Counted from the stretch's first letter, positions 1 to 8,543 are shown. The stretch: 64,000 nucleotides of DNA from Qipengyuania intermedia (GCF_019711615.1 NZ_JAIGNS010000001.1:930001-994000), one strand, 5' to 3'. Notes: generated by a model from the letters alone, not told the origin. Translations and numbers: made by a program.

Positions 1-486
1 GTCGGGGAAATAGAAGGTGTCGTGCATGGCGCGCGCAGGGTGCGTTTCAGCCATGTTGAGCGCGGTGAAGTTGTGCCAGTCGTCTTCGATTTCGGGACCG
101 GTGGCGACCGAGAAACCGAGGTCGGCGAAGATCTCCGCCAACTCGTCCATCACCTGGCTGACGGGGTGGACACTTCCCTTCGGCGATTGCGGCTCGGGCA
201 GGGTAAGGTCGAGCGTTTCGGACGCGAGCCGCCGTTCGAGTTCGGCGGAATCCAGCGCATCCTTCTTGGCGGCGATCGCATCGGCGACATCGCTGCGCAG
301 GCCCTGGATCTTGGGCGCTTCGCTCTGGCGCTCTTCCGGGCTCATCTTGCCCAGCGTCTTCATCAGTCCGGAAATCGAACCCTGCTTGCCAAGCAGTTCG
401 ACCCGCAAGCTTTCCAGGGCGGCGGCATCCTGTGCTTCGTCGATACGCGTCAGCGCGCTCTCACGCATTGTAGCCAGATCGGTCAT
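1..486 (-). CDS. pheS: Phenylalanine--tRNA ligase alpha subunit, N-terminal part (cut by window edge)
   Basis: Charges tRNA-Phe as the alpha subunit of the (alpha-beta)2 enzyme. The 162 visible codons start at an ATG (484-486, complement) with MTDLATMRE, continue through the N-terminal helical tRNA-binding arm, and enter the class II catalytic core, where [15 protein letters not shown] and [14 protein letters not shown] are characteristic of PheS. The remainder, and presumably pheT, lie beyond base 1. In many bacteria pheS follows rplT directly; here two AraC-type genes separate them, and a terminator follows rplT, so pheS probably has its own promoter in the 111 bases upstream. Identification is firm. 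Confidence 0.95.
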   Translation of the reverse strand, partial: MTDLATMRESALTRIDEAQDAAALESLRVELLGKQGSISGLMKTLGKMSPEERQSEAPKIQGLRSDVADAIAAKKDALDSAELERRLASETLDLTLPEPQSPKGSVHPVSQVMDELAEIFADLGFSVATGPEIEDDWHNFTALNMAETHPARAMHDTFYFPD

Positions 487-597
487 CTATTCCTCGGGAA
501 TCCTGTAGGGGGCTGCCTCTAGCGGCATAGTCCGAAATGCTAAAGCCCAGTTTCGAAGTCGATGCGAGCCATGCGCTCGAGAACTCCGACTTTGCCT

Positions 598-1407
598 TCA
601 GCCAGCGGGTCGCGCAGGTCTATGCAGCACCTGCACGGCCTCTCCCGCGACCGCCTGGCGCGCCTTGGCAGCGGCTCCGAGGACGGGGTGAGGCAGTCTC
701 GCATAGTCGCGGGGTCCCATGCCCATGAAACGCTTGAAATCGCGCGTGAACTGCGCCTGGTCGTAATATTGTGGATCGAGCGCCGCAATCCAGCTCATCG
801 ACGGGTCCAGCATGAACTGCGCAAGGCTACGCAGGAAGCGTTGCCGCCGGATCAGCAGCTGCGGCGTGAAGCCGAACGCATCGAGGGCAAATCGCTCGAG
901 TGTGCGGGTGGTCATTGCGAGTTGCTCGGCAAGATGCGCGACAGTCGCGCAGGCCGGGTCGAGCAGCGCGCGCTGCGCCTCGACGATATGCGCTTCCCGC
1001 TTCCCGGGCTTGTCCAGCACCTTCGCTAGGAGCGCAAAAATCGCGTCCTTCTGTGCGAGAGTGCTGTTGCTGCGCGAAATCTCGATAAGCGGGGTCAGTT
1101 GCTGCATGTCCGGATCGGCTTCGACATCGCACATCCGGTCCGCGTAATCGGCTGCGCTTCTCCCGACGAGGCGCGGCACGGTCTCCGGAGCTCCGGGTCC
1201 AATACTCGCGGAAAGCTCTCCTTCCAGCACTATGCGCAGGTTGAACCATTCAGGATGCAGCCAGTCGCGTATCGGCTTGGCTGCGCTGCCGGGCTCTTGC
1301 TCGACCACATCGAAGCGATAGACGGTCGTAACGAACGGCCTTAGCTCTTCCGGCGGAAGGAAAAACTCGAGTTCGACGTCGAGCGCGCCGCTCGCGGTAT
1401 CGGTCAA
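598..1407 (-). CDS. AraC-family transcriptional regulator (paralogue 1)
   Basis: 269 residues. The N-terminal 130 residues form a sensor-like region beginning DVELEFFLPPEELRPFVTT that I cannot assign a ligand. The C-terminal third is an AraC-type double helix-turn-helix: TTRTLERFALDAFGFTP in the first HTH and YYDQAQFTRDFKRFMGM in the second, the usual spacing for the family. Its ATG overlaps the stop of the upstream AraC gene by four bases (ATGA), so the two are translationally coupled. The two proteins share layout and motifs (RTLER, LLIRRQR/LLRRQR, FMGMxP), suggesting a tandem duplication. Target genes are unknown. Confidence 0.85.
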   Translation of the reverse strand: MTDTASGALDVELEFFLPPEELRPFVTTVYRFDVVEQEPGSAAKPIRDWLHPEWFNLRIVLEGELSASIGPGAPETVPRLVGRSAADYADRMCDVEADPDMQQLTPLIEISRSNSTLAQKDAIFALLAKVLDKPGKREAHIVEAQRALLDPACATVAHLAEQLAMTTRTLERFALDAFGFTPQLLIRRQRFLRSLAQFMLDPSMSWIAALDPQYYDQAQFTRDFKRFMGMGPRDYARLPHPVLGAAAKARQAVAGEAVQVLHRPARPAG

Positions 1408-2336
1408 GGCGCGCTTCCCCCGTCCAGGTCCTGCCGCGGCTTGTCGAGTGTCTGCACGGGGGAACCCCAGATCCGCTGACGTTCGGTCATGAAGGCATCG
1501 AGAATGGGATGGTCCATCGTGGCATATTCGGTCGGACTCATACCCATGAATTCATGGAACTCGCGCACGAAATGGGGTTGGTCGTGATAGTGCCGGTCGA
1601 TCGTTCGGGACCAGCTTTCGCCTTCCGAGAGCATGAATGCGGCAAGGCTGCGCATCATTCGCTGGCGGCGAAGCAGGAAGCGCGGCGAAAAGCCGAAGTG
1701 CCGGTTGCACAGCCGCTCTAGCGTGCGCTTGTGCATCGCTGCAGCGTCCGCGAAATCGTCGATCGAGGTCAGGTATGGATCGACCATCGCTTCATGGATC
1801 GCGATGATACGCGCCTCGTCACGCGTCGGCTGCAAATTGTCGCGTAACACCCCCACCAGCTTCGCAAATTGCGCGTCATCATCATGCGACGGGTCGCACA
1901 ACAAGTCGCAAAGACCTGCCAGGTGCCGGAAGGTCGGATCCCGCTCGCCGTCGCAAATAGTGTTGGCCGATTCGTGGGCGGGCTGGGCTATCAGCTGCGC
2001 CCATCCCAGCGGTTTGAGGCCGATACCCCACATCCTTGTCTCGCCCATCTCGAAGTAGACGGGTTTCGAGCTTGGACCGGTGGCCTGAAACCGCGCACCG
2101 TCGACAGAAGTCACCTCGGATGTGTCGGGATTCACCACCCGGGCATAGGGCGCATTATGACAGAAGAACCGCAGATTTCCCCATTCGGGCTGCAGGTAAT
2201 CGGTCACCTTGGCGTCGCCGCCAATCTTGGTTTCGAGAAGGTAGACCGTCGTCAAACAGGCAGCGAGATCCTCGGGCGGCGGAAAGAAGCGCACCGCAAG
2301 ATCGAAGTTTGTCTCTGGCTGCTGGTCGTGGACCAT
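1404..2336 (-). CDS. AraC-family transcriptional regulator (paralogue 2)
   Basis: 310 residues, first gene of a coupled pair with the AraC gene downstream (four-base overlap). The N-terminal part starts NFDLAVRFFPPPEDLAACLTT, parallel to its partner, and holds no recognised sensor motif. The C-terminal AraC HTH shows HKRTLERLCNRHFGFSPRFL and HYHDQPHFVREFHEFMGMSP. It lies behind the rplT terminator, so the pair is probably transcribed separately from the ribosomal genes. The upstream 45 bases have no clear Shine-Dalgarno sequence, so an internal start cannot be excluded. Function beyond DNA binding is unknown. Confidence 0.85.
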   Translation of the reverse strand: MVHDQQPETNFDLAVRFFPPPEDLAACLTTVYLLETKIGGDAKVTDYLQPEWGNLRFFCHNAPYARVVNPDTSEVTSVDGARFQATGPSSKPVYFEMGETRMWGIGLKPLGWAQLIAQPAHESANTICDGERDPTFRHLAGLCDLLCDPSHDDDAQFAKLVGVLRDNLQPTRDEARIIAIHEAMVDPYLTSIDDFADAAAMHKRTLERLCNRHFGFSPRFLLRRQRMMRSLAAFMLSEGESWSRTIDRHYHDQPHFVREFHEFMGMSPTEYATMDHPILDAFMTERQRIWGSPVQTLDKPRQDLDGGSAP

Positions 2337-2381
2337 ACAGGGCAGAATATCCGACAGGCGCGATTTCGCAAATTATTGACC

Positions 2382-2445
2382 GCAAAAAGAAAGGGCGCCT
2401 CCCAAAAGGAGACGCCCTTGCTTGCATTCGAACCCGAAGGTTCGA
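2382..2445 (-). terminator. Tandem hairpins and rho-independent terminator after rplT
   Basis: Reading the minus strand from the rplT stop: a 7-bp stem with a TTCG tetraloop (2428-2445), then a 12-bp stem with one G-T pair (2391-2402 with 2408-2419) followed by TTTCTTTTT. The second hairpin with its T-run is a textbook intrinsic terminator. Confidence 0.85.
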
Positions 2446-2450
2446 GCCGG

Positions 2451-2810
2451 TTAGGCCGGAAGGGCCTTCTTGGCCTGCTCGATGATCACCTTGAAGGCCG
2501 CGCCTTCGTTCATGGCGAGATCGGCCATGACCTTACGGTCGAGTTCGATGCCGGCAAGCTTGGTGCCGTGCATGAACTGCGAATAGGTCAGGCCTTCGGC
2601 GCGAACCGCAGCGTTGATACGCTGGATCCACAGAGCGCGGAAGTTGCGCTTCTTGATCTTGCGGTCGCGGTAAGCGTACTGGCCGGCCTTTTCGACGGCC
2701 TGGCGAGCGACGCGGATGGTGTTCTTGCGGCGACCGCGATAGCCCTTGGCCTGGTCTAGGAGCCGCTTGTGCTTCTGGCGCGTGGTAACGCCGCGTTTAA
2801 TGCGAGGCAT
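2451..2810 (-). CDS. rplT: 50S ribosomal protein L20
   Basis: 119 residues, the normal length for bL20, starting [16 protein letters not shown] and containing [18 protein letters not shown] and the [20 protein letters not shown] core, all diagnostic. It binds 23S rRNA early in large-subunit assembly; in E. coli it also autoregulates its operon. It lies 25 bases downstream of rpmI on the same strand, with an AAGGAGAAT ribosome-binding site. infC, usually upstream of rpmI-rplT, is not in the neighbourhood. A strong terminator follows. Confidence 0.98.
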   Translation of the reverse strand: MPRIKRGVTTRQKHKRLLDQAKGYRGRRKNTIRVARQAVEKAGQYAYRDRKIKKRNFRALWIQRINAAVRAEGLTYSQFMHGTKLAGIELDRKVMADLAMNEGAAFKVIIEQAKKALPA

Positions 2811-2835
2811 ATCTTATTCTCCTTGAATGTCGCGA

Positions 2836-3039
2836 TCAGTCGAGGCCGTAAGGCGCCCACTTCTTCACCGTCTTGGTGTCGGCTTCCGACAGGACAGTGG
2901 TGCCGCGGTTCTGGCGGATATACTTCGCATTGTGGCTGATCAGGCGGTGACGCTTGCCAGCGACGCCGTGCTTGACCTTGCCGGTGGCGGTGATCTTGAA
3001 GCGTTTCTTCACACCGCTCTTGGTCTTCAGCTTGGGCAT
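2836..3039 (-). CDS. rpmI: 50S ribosomal protein L35
   Basis: 67 residues, starting [20 protein letters not shown] and ending KKWAPYGLD, typical of bL35. A longer reading frame extends upstream, but the ATG at 3037-3039 is chosen because AAAGGAGAT sits just before it and it matches the universal L35 N-terminus. It is first in the rpmI-rplT operon, with a likely promoter immediately downstream of the SDR stop codon. Confidence 0.97.
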   Translation of the reverse strand: MPKLKTKSGVKKRFKITATGKVKHGVAGKRHRLISHNAKYIRQNRGTTVLSEADTKTVKKWAPYGLD

Positions 3040-3130
3040 TTTCATCTCCTTTGCAGAGACACGTCGAACCAGCCCTGGCAGCCCTTGTCGCCAGGCCGGC
3101 ACATGAATCACGTGTCGGTGAAGGCGCGCG

Positions 3131-3158
3131 AGATAGCGATTCTGCCTGCGAATGCAAG
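3131..3158 (-). promoter_or_regulatory. Candidate promoter of rpmI-rplT
   Basis: On the minus strand CTTGCA (3153-3158) and CTATCT (3131-3136) are separated by 16 bases. This resembles the CTTGAC / CTATAT-like housekeeping promoters I associate with sphingomonad ribosomal genes. It begins right after the SDR stop and leaves a leader of about 80-90 nt. Assigned by eye only. Confidence 0.4.
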
Positions 3159-3908
3159 TCAGAAGTGGCTGAGGTAGCCGCCGTCGACCGCCAGGGTCTG
3201 GCCGGTGATGTAGCTTGCCTCGTCCGAGGCGAGGAAGGCGACCGCGCCCGCAATTTCTTCCGGCTGCCCCCAGCGCCCCAGCGACGTCCGGCGCGAAAGG
3301 TGAGCGGCCGTCTCGTGATCGGCGACCATCTCGCTATTCGCCTCGGTGGCGAAATAGCCGGGCGCGACCGAGTTGACCGTGATGCCTGCAGGCCCGAGCT
3401 CTGCAGCGAGGGCACGCGTGAGAGCATCCAGCCCGCCCTTGCTGGCCGTATACAGGACATCGCCGCGAGCAATCCGGGCGGCGATGGACGTGATGTTCAC
3501 GATCCTGCCGCGACCCTTGCGCGTCATATGTGCAGCGGCCCTGCGAGCCAGATCGAACGGCGCCACGAGGTTGACCTCGAGCATTCGGGTCATGTCCGCA
3601 CGCACGACGTCATCGAGATCGCGCCGGTCCCGTTGTCCGACATTGTTGACCAGGATGTCGATCCCGCCCGCTCCTGCCATCTCCTCGATGGCCACCCGGG
3701 TGGCATCGTCGTCGCAAATGTCGAATGGCAGGATCCGGCAATCGCCTGCGATCGCCGCGCGGGCCTCCTCGAGCGCCGAGGCGTCCCTGCCATTGAGCCA
3801 GACCTGCGCTCCGCGCTGCGCGAGACGCTCGGCAATTGCAAAGCCGAGCCCCCTCGATGCACCGGTTACGAGGGCAGTCCGGCCCTTCAACGAAACGCCG
3901 GCATCCAT
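3159..3908 (-). CDS. SDR-family oxidoreductase (classical short-chain dehydrogenase)
   Basis: 249 residues, standard classical SDR length. The NAD(P)-binding motif TGASRGLG is at residues 15-22, NNVGQ is near 90, and the catalytic Ser with YTASK in the middle third completes the triad. The C-terminus [15 protein letters not shown] is typical of the family, close to gluconate 5-dehydrogenase and 3-oxoacyl-ACP reductase types. The substrate cannot be told from sequence. It follows hisN by 27 bases on the same strand, so the two may be co-transcribed, and it precedes rpmI. Confidence 0.85.
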   Translation of the reverse strand: MDAGVSLKGRTALVTGASRGLGFAIAERLAQRGAQVWLNGRDASALEEARAAIAGDCRILPFDICDDDATRVAIEEMAGAGGIDILVNNVGQRDRRDLDDVVRADMTRMLEVNLVAPFDLARRAAAHMTRKGRGRIVNITSIAARIARGDVLYTASKGGLDALTRALAAELGPAGITVNSVAPGYFATEANSEMVADHETAAHLSRRTSLGRWGQPEEIAGAVAFLASDEASYITGQTLAVDGGYLSHF

Positions 3909-3935
3909 CTCAGGCTCTTCTCGCCGAGCGAAAGG

Positions 3936-4718
3936 TCAAAGCGCAAGATCCATCGCTTCCAGAACATCCTCCAGCCGCGCGGCATCGCCGATAGCCAGCA
4001 CATTTCCGTCGCTGGCGGAATGCAGCGGCCCACCGCTCCAGTCGCACATCAATCCGCCCGCGCCTTCCACCACCGGAGCCAGCGCAGCGAAATCATGGAG
4101 CTTGAGACCCGCCTCGCAGACGATGTCGACATGGCCGCTCGCCACCAGGCCGTAGTTGTAGCAATCGCCGCCGTAGATGATCTTGCGTTCGGCCACCGCC
4201 TTGGCGAGGCCCATGAAGTGATCGGCCTCCTGCTCGCTGAACTGGTGCGGCGTGGTTGTCGCGAGGACCGCGTCGGACAGGGACCGGCACGGCGCGGACC
4301 GTACGGGCTTGCCGTTGAAAGTCGTTTCCTTGCCCGAGAACCCTGCCCAGCGTTCGCGACCGATCGGCTGGTCAATAATACCGAGAACCGGAAAGCCGTC
4401 CTGCAGAAGCGCGATAAGGGTCCCGAAGATCGGCCTGCCGGCAATGAAGCTGGTGGTGCCGTCGATCGGATCGAGCACCCATTGCCGCCCTGCGCCTTCG
4501 TTGCGGGTGCCATATTCTTCGCCCACGATGCCGTCGTCCGGGTACTCCGCCTCGATCAGCGCGCGCATCGCTGCCTCGGCAGCGCGGTCGGCTTCGGTGA
4601 CGAAGCTGGAGTCGGATTTCTTCTCCTGTTCCCAATTGCCGCGGAACAGGGGACGAATGGCATCGCCCGCGGCATCGGCAAGGCGGTTGGCGAAGGTAAG
4701 ATCGGAACTTGTTGGCAT
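3936..4718 (-). CDS. hisN: Histidinol-phosphatase, inositol-monophosphatase family
   Basis: 260 residues of the Mg2+-dependent, lithium-sensitive IMPase superfamily. The metal site is visible as GEEYG (66-70), DPIDGTTSF (83-91) and the later LKLHDFAALAPVVEGAGG. The segment GGDCYNYGLVASGHVDIVCE is characteristic of HisN-type histidinol-phosphatases, the usual histidine-pathway phosphatase of alphaproteobacteria, rather than SuhB. No other his gene is nearby, so the role rests on family resemblance; a general inositol-phosphate phosphatase is the alternative. An inverted repeat lies in the divergent region upstream. Confidence 0.8.
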   Translation of the reverse strand: MPTSSDLTFANRLADAAGDAIRPLFRGNWEQEKKSDSSFVTEADRAAEAAMRALIEAEYPDDGIVGEEYGTRNEGAGRQWVLDPIDGTTSFIAGRPIFGTLIALLQDGFPVLGIIDQPIGRERWAGFSGKETTFNGKPVRSAPCRSLSDAVLATTTPHQFSEQEADHFMGLAKAVAERKIIYGGDCYNYGLVASGHVDIVCEAGLKLHDFAALAPVVEGAGGLMCDWSGGPLHSASDGNVLAIGDAARLEDVLEAMDLAL

Positions 4719-4749
4719 GGGCCTGCATTTGCTGTCTTAAGGTCCGCGG

Positions 4750-4763
4750 TCAAGCTTGCTTGA
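4750..4763. repeat. Inverted repeat TCAAGC-TT-GCTTGA between hisN and an AraC gene
   Basis: Perfect 6-bp arms with a 2-base spacer in the 84-bp divergent region between hisN and the third AraC-type gene. Its position suits an operator for either gene, possibly autoregulation by the AraC protein. No experimental support. Confidence 0.35.
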
Positions 4764-4802
4764 TCGCGCCTCCGCCTTCGGGTCGTACTGAAGGGGAATT
4801 TC

Positions 4803-5813
4803 GTGACCACGTCGAAAGACGACCAGGAGATGCCGGCCAGCGACAAGGCCGATGCAGACCTGCCACCGATTCAGTCACATACTGGGTCTACCCGGCAGGG
4901 CATGCCGCTCGCCCTGAACCGGGCCCCTGGCGAGGACCTGCAAGACTGGATCATGCGCATCGGCGTTACGTCGGTCGACATGCCCGAGGGCGCGTCGATC
5001 GAATGCATGTCACTGTGCGAGCATCCGGTCATCCGCATGATCTATGGCGCGAAATGGACCGCGTGGACGGCCGAAGGGAAAATCGAATACGAGCCCGGAG
5101 ACGACGGTCTCGTGCTCTATTTCGGGCCCGAGACGAAAGCGATGAACCTCAGGGTCGACGGATCCTTTCGCGTGGTCTCTATTAATTGCACCTCCGCATT
5201 CGCGACCAATTTCGGGCTGCCCGATCCTCGCGAGACGCTCGATCGCATCCTTCCCTTCGATCCGGTCTGCGGCCTCCAGCACATTGCGGAGGGTCATCAC
5301 CCGCAGGACGATCCCCACGCGTGGCTCGACGCCAGCGAACAAGCCTTGCGCGAAAGTCTTCGTGTCGGCTGCCCCGAGCGGGCGCACGACTTGCTCGATG
5401 CTTTCGAACATCTGACCCTGACAGATCCGGCAGCGAGCCTGTCGGATTTTGCAGAGCGCCTCGAAGTCACGCCGCGCACGCTGGAAAGGACGATTTCCCG
5501 CAACTGGGGAGTGACGCCGAAATTCGCGCTCCGGCGTGCCCGCGCGCTCGACATGGCTGCGGCACTGCTGGGAGTCGCCGATGCCACGGAAGAGTCCGAA
5601 TTACGCCTGCGCTATTTCGACCAGTCGCACTTGACGCGGGAGATGCGTCACTTCTTCGACCACACGCCCGGCGCGATGCAGACGGGTGACTGCCCACTAT
5701 TGCGCATTACCATGGAGATCCGCCAGTCGCGCAGGCTCGAAGCCATCGCGAGGCTTGCCGGATCGGAAAGCCCCTCGTGGCGGGACCCGGCGGCAGAGCC
5801 GGGCGTCGACTAA
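4803..5813 (+). CDS. AraC-family transcriptional regulator (paralogue 3)
   Basis: 336 residues with a GTG start; AAGGGGAA lies about five bases before it. The N-terminal 35 residues are acidic and low-complexity. A sensor-like region follows (residues 40-190) with no assigned ligand. The C-terminal AraC HTH contains TPRTLERTISRNWGVTPKFA and YFDQSHLTREMRHFFDHTPG, the same arrangement as the AraC pair 3 kb away. It is transcribed divergently from hisN and ends three bases before the convergent prs stop. The target is unknown. Confidence 0.8.
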   Translation: MTTSKDDQEMPASDKADADLPPIQSHTGSTRQGMPLALNRAPGEDLQDWIMRIGVTSVDMPEGASIECMSLCEHPVIRMIYGAKWTAWTAEGKIEYEPGDDGLVLYFGPETKAMNLRVDGSFRVVSINCTSAFATNFGLPDPRETLDRILPFDPVCGLQHIAEGHHPQDDPHAWLDASEQALRESLRVGCPERAHDLLDAFEHLTLTDPAASLSDFAERLEVTPRTLERTISRNWGVTPKFALRRARALDMAAALLGVADATEESELRLRYFDQSHLTREMRHFFDHTPGAMQTGDCPLLRITMEIRQSRRLEAIARLAGSESPSWRDPAAEPGVD

Positions 5814-5816
5814 ACC

Positions 5817-6752
5817 TCAGTCGAACAGCGAGCTGACCGAACTTTCGTCCGCGATGCGCCGGACTGCCTCACCGATCAGCGGGGCGATAGTCAGGATGCG
5901 GATGCGTTCGGAATCCGATGCCGCATCCGTCGGCTTGATGGAATCGGTGATGACCAGTTCCTTTAGCGCAGAGCCGTCGACACGGGCGACCGCACCGCCG
6001 GAAAGGACGCCGTGCGTAATGTAGGCCGCTACCGAAGCGGCGCCCTGGTCGAGCAGCGCCTGGGCCGCGTTGCACAGCGTGCCGCCCGAATCGATGATAT
6101 CGTCGATCAGGATACAGTGACGACCCGATACGTCGCCGATGATGTTCATCACTTCGCTTTCGCCGGGGCGATCGCGGCGCTTGTCCACGATGGCCAGCGG
6201 TGCATTGTCGAGGCGTTTCGCCAGCGCGCGTGCGCGCACAACGCCGCCGACGTCGGGCGAAACGACCATGAGGTCCTGATCGCCGTACCGCGCCTGGATG
6301 TCGGCAGCCATGACCGGCGCCGCATAGAGGTTGTCGGTCGGGATATCGAAGAAGCCCTGGATTTGGCCTGCGTGCAAATCGACCGAGAGAACGCGGTCGG
6401 CACCCGCTTCGGTGATGAGGTTCGCCACCAGCTTTGCCGAGATCGGCGTACGCGGACCGGGTTTCCGGTCCTGCCGGGCATAGCCGAAATAAGGGACCAC
6501 GGCCGTAATCCGTCGCGCAGATGCACGCTTGAGCGCATCGATGCAGATCAGCAATTCCATGAGATTGTCGTTCGCCGGATAGCTGGTCGACTGGACGACG
6601 AAGACATCCTCGCCGCGCACGTTCTCGTGGATTTCCACGAAGATTTCTTCATCGGCGAAGCGGCGCACCTGCGCATCGACGAGAGGCATTTCGAGATAGC
6701 CTGCGATCGCACGAGCGAGCGGCAGGTTCGAGTTGGCGGCCATGATCTTCAT
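5817..6752 (-). CDS. prs: Ribose-phosphate pyrophosphokinase (PRPP synthetase)
   Basis: Makes PRPP from ribose 5-phosphate and ATP for purine, pyrimidine, histidine, tryptophan and NAD synthesis. It has 311 residues, the usual class I length. Visible motifs are [33 protein letters not shown] (ATP binding), the catalytic-region [14 protein letters not shown] with H127, and the PRPP loop DDIIDSGGT at 217-225. It starts at [16 protein letters not shown]. It stands alone between the convergent AraC gene and glpX on the same strand, 94 bases upstream. Confidence 0.97.
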   Translation of the reverse strand: MKIMAANSNLPLARAIAGYLEMPLVDAQVRRFADEEIFVEIHENVRGEDVFVVQSTSYPANDNLMELLICIDALKRASARRITAVVPYFGYARQDRKPGPRTPISAKLVANLITEAGADRVLSVDLHAGQIQGFFDIPTDNLYAAPVMAADIQARYGDQDLMVVSPDVGGVVRARALAKRLDNAPLAIVDKRRDRPGESEVMNIIGDVSGRHCILIDDIIDSGGTLCNAAQALLDQGAASVAAYITHGVLSGGAVARVDGSALKELVITDSIKPTDAASDSERIRILTIAPLIGEAVRRIADESSVSSLFD

Positions 6753-6820
6753 GTGAGCGAATCCCGTGTCGGCTGGCAGTGACTCCCGCCTAGCGACACG
6801 TCATGGGATTGCAACATGAC

Positions 6821-6840
6821 AAGCGGGGCATTCCCCGCTT
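6821..6840 (-). terminator. Hairpin downstream of glpX
   Basis: Perfect 8-bp stem AAGCGGGG/CCCCGCTT with a 4-base loop, seven bases past the glpX stop and before prs. No T-run follows on the minus strand, so it may be a weak or factor-assisted terminator, or an mRNA 3'-end stabiliser. Confidence 0.45.
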
Positions 6841-6846
6841 CGCTCA

Positions 6847-7821
6847 TTATTTCGTGCGATGTTCGCCCTTGATCCAGCGAACGGTGCCGCTGGAGGCGCG
6901 CATGACTACGCTTTCGGTCGTCATCTTGCCCCCGCGCAGGTACTTCACGCCTTCGAGCAGGCTGCCCGAGGTGACGCCGGTCGCGGCAAAGATGCAATCG
7001 CCCTTCACCAGGTCGTCGCGCGTATAGATGCGGTCGAGATCGGTGATGCCCCATTTCGCAGCGCGGGCCTTTTCGTCGTCGTTGCGGAACACCAGCCGTC
7101 CGTTGAACTGGCCACCGACACAGCGCAGCGCAGCTGCGGCCAGCACGCCTTCGGGCGCGCCGCCCTGGCCCATGTACATGTCGATCGTGGTTTCCTCGTC
7201 CGTCACCGCGATCACGCCTGCCACATCGCCATCGCCGATCAGGACCACGCCGCATCCCAGGCTGCGCAGTTCGGCGATCAGGTCCGCATGGCGAGGACGG
7301 TCGAGCACGCAGACGATGATGTCGCCCGGCTCCACGCCCTTTGCTTCGGCGACGGCCTTCACGTTCTCGGTCGGAGATTTGGCAAGGTCGATGATGCCTT
7401 CGGGATAGCCCGGTCCGACCGCGAGCTTGTCCATGTAGACATCGGGCGCGTTAAGCAGGCAACCTTCCTCGGCTGCCGCCAGCACGGCCAGCGAATTGGG
7501 CCCGGCCTTCGCGGTGATGGTGGTGCCTTCCAGCGGATCCAGCGCGATGTCGATCTTGGGGCCCTTGCCCGGTGCCCCGCCGACCTTTTCGCCGATGAAC
7601 AGCATCGGCGCCTCGTCGCGCTCGCCTTCGCCGATGACCACGGTGCCGTCCATATAAAGGGTGTCGAATGCCTTGCGCATCGCTTCGACCGCAGCAGCGT
7701 CGGCGGCCTTCTCGTCGCCGCGGCCGATCAGTTTCGAAGCAGCGATCGCGGCCGCTTCGGTCACGCGGACCATTTCAAGGACGAGGACGCGGTCGAGGGA
7801 GTTTTCGGCAGGCGAGTTCAT
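6847..7821 (-). CDS. glpX: Fructose-1,6-bisphosphatase class II
   Basis: Hydrolyses fructose 1,6-bisphosphate in gluconeogenesis. It has 324 residues, matching the GlpX family. Metal and substrate motifs are VVIGEGERDE (62-71), DPLEGTTITAKAGPN (95-109) and MYMGQGGAPEGVLAAAALRC in the C-terminal half. It is transcribed away from the secreted-protein gene at 7911 and followed by prs on the same strand, with a hairpin between, so co-expression of the two sugar-phosphate enzymes is possible but not certain. In some alphaproteobacteria the same family also acts on sedoheptulose bisphosphate. Confidence 0.95.
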   Translation of the reverse strand: MNSPAENSLDRVLVLEMVRVTEAAAIAASKLIGRGDEKAADAAAVEAMRKAFDTLYMDGTVVIGEGERDEAPMLFIGEKVGGAPGKGPKIDIALDPLEGTTITAKAGPNSLAVLAAAEEGCLLNAPDVYMDKLAVGPGYPEGIIDLAKSPTENVKAVAEAKGVEPGDIIVCVLDRPRHADLIAELRSLGCGVVLIGDGDVAGVIAVTDEETTIDMYMGQGGAPEGVLAAAALRCVGGQFNGRLVFRNDDEKARAAKWGITDLDRIYTRDDLVKGDCIFAATGVTSGSLLEGVKYLRGGKMTTESVVMRASSGTVRWIKGEHRTK

Positions 7822-7863
7822 GGGGTGTTCAGTCCTTGGAGCGAGTTTGGGGCCCAGGTGGAT

Positions 7864-7889
7864 GGCCCGCGAATTCGTATGCGCGGGCC
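7864..7889. repeat. Inverted repeat GGCCCGCG-N10-CGCGGGCC in the glpX divergent region
   Basis: Perfect 8-bp arms separated by AATTCGTATG, located between glpX and the secreted-protein gene, 22 bases before the latter's TTG start. It could be an operator or a leader hairpin. Confidence 0.4.
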
Positions 7890-7910
7890 GATATACGCAG
7901 GAGCATCATC

Positions 7911-8543
7911 TTGTCGAGACTTGGCTGGGCGGGCCTCTGCATTCTTATGGCTTCGGTCTCGCAACCAGCCATGGCGCAGGAGGCGCTGGAAGCCCAGTCG
8001 GCCACGCCGCCTGAGCGGATCGACCTGCTTGTACCCGAAGAGGCGGACGAAGAAGACGAGCGACGTCTCGAAGATTGCAGCGAGGAGCAGGATGCGGCGG
8101 AAATCTCCCGCGAGATTATCGTCTGCCGCCGCCGCAACACCGAGAATTCGAAATATTACGACAAGGACGAGACCGAGCGTCGCATCGCCGCGCGTAGCCA
8201 GGGTCAGAAACCGGTTAACACCTTTGGCATTCCCGATCACGGCGTCGTCGTGGCGCGGGGCTGTTTCATCGGCCCTTGCCCTCCCCCGATGCCAATTCTC
8301 ATAGATGTGGCTGCGCTGCCGGAGGCGCCGCCCGGTTCGGATGCCGACAGGATGGCCCGCGGACTTGCGCCGCGCGGAAACGATGGGCCGGTCGCCGCTG
8401 GCCCGCAGGAGCCGGAAATCGTTCGCGATGCAAGAATGCAGGGCAATGCCGAGCAGCTCGGATTGCCCGAGCCGGACCTGCGCAACGATGAGGAGGTCAG
8501 TCCTTCAGGATCGGCATCACCAGGGGAGCAGCCGTCAGGCTAG
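7911..8543 (+). CDS. Secreted hypothetical protein, TTG start
   Basis: 210 residues. The TTG at 7911 is chosen because AGGAG lies eight bases upstream and the resulting N-terminus (MSRLGWAGLCILMASVSQPA, then MA before QEAL) is a good signal peptide; the longer open frame upstream is arginine-rich and not protein-like. The mature part is acidic (EEADEEDERRLEDCSEEQDA), has four cysteines (DCSEE, VCRRR, GCFIGPC), a proline-rich middle and a low-complexity acidic end. I recognise no domain; similar proteins of unknown function occur in sphingomonads as far as I recall. Its last 47 bases overlap the convergent end of hom. Confidence 0.7.
   Translation: MSRLGWAGLCILMASVSQPAMAQEALEAQSATPPERIDLLVPEEADEEDERRLEDCSEEQDAAEISREIIVCRRRNTENSKYYDKDETERRIAARSQGQKPVNTFGIPDHGVVVARGCFIGPCPPPMPILIDVAALPEAPPGSDADRMARGLAPRGNDGPVAAGPQEPEIVRDARMQGNAEQLGLPEPDLRNDEEVSPSGSASPGEQPSG

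Noticed and set aside
3051-4763. 570-codon plus-strand frame across SDR and hisN
   Set aside because: Spans two well-identified minus-strand genes and their gap; Arg-rich and motif-free.
6859-8304. 481-codon plus-strand frame opposite glpX
   Set aside because: Antisense to glpX over most of its length; it also runs out of frame through the better-supported TTG-started gene.
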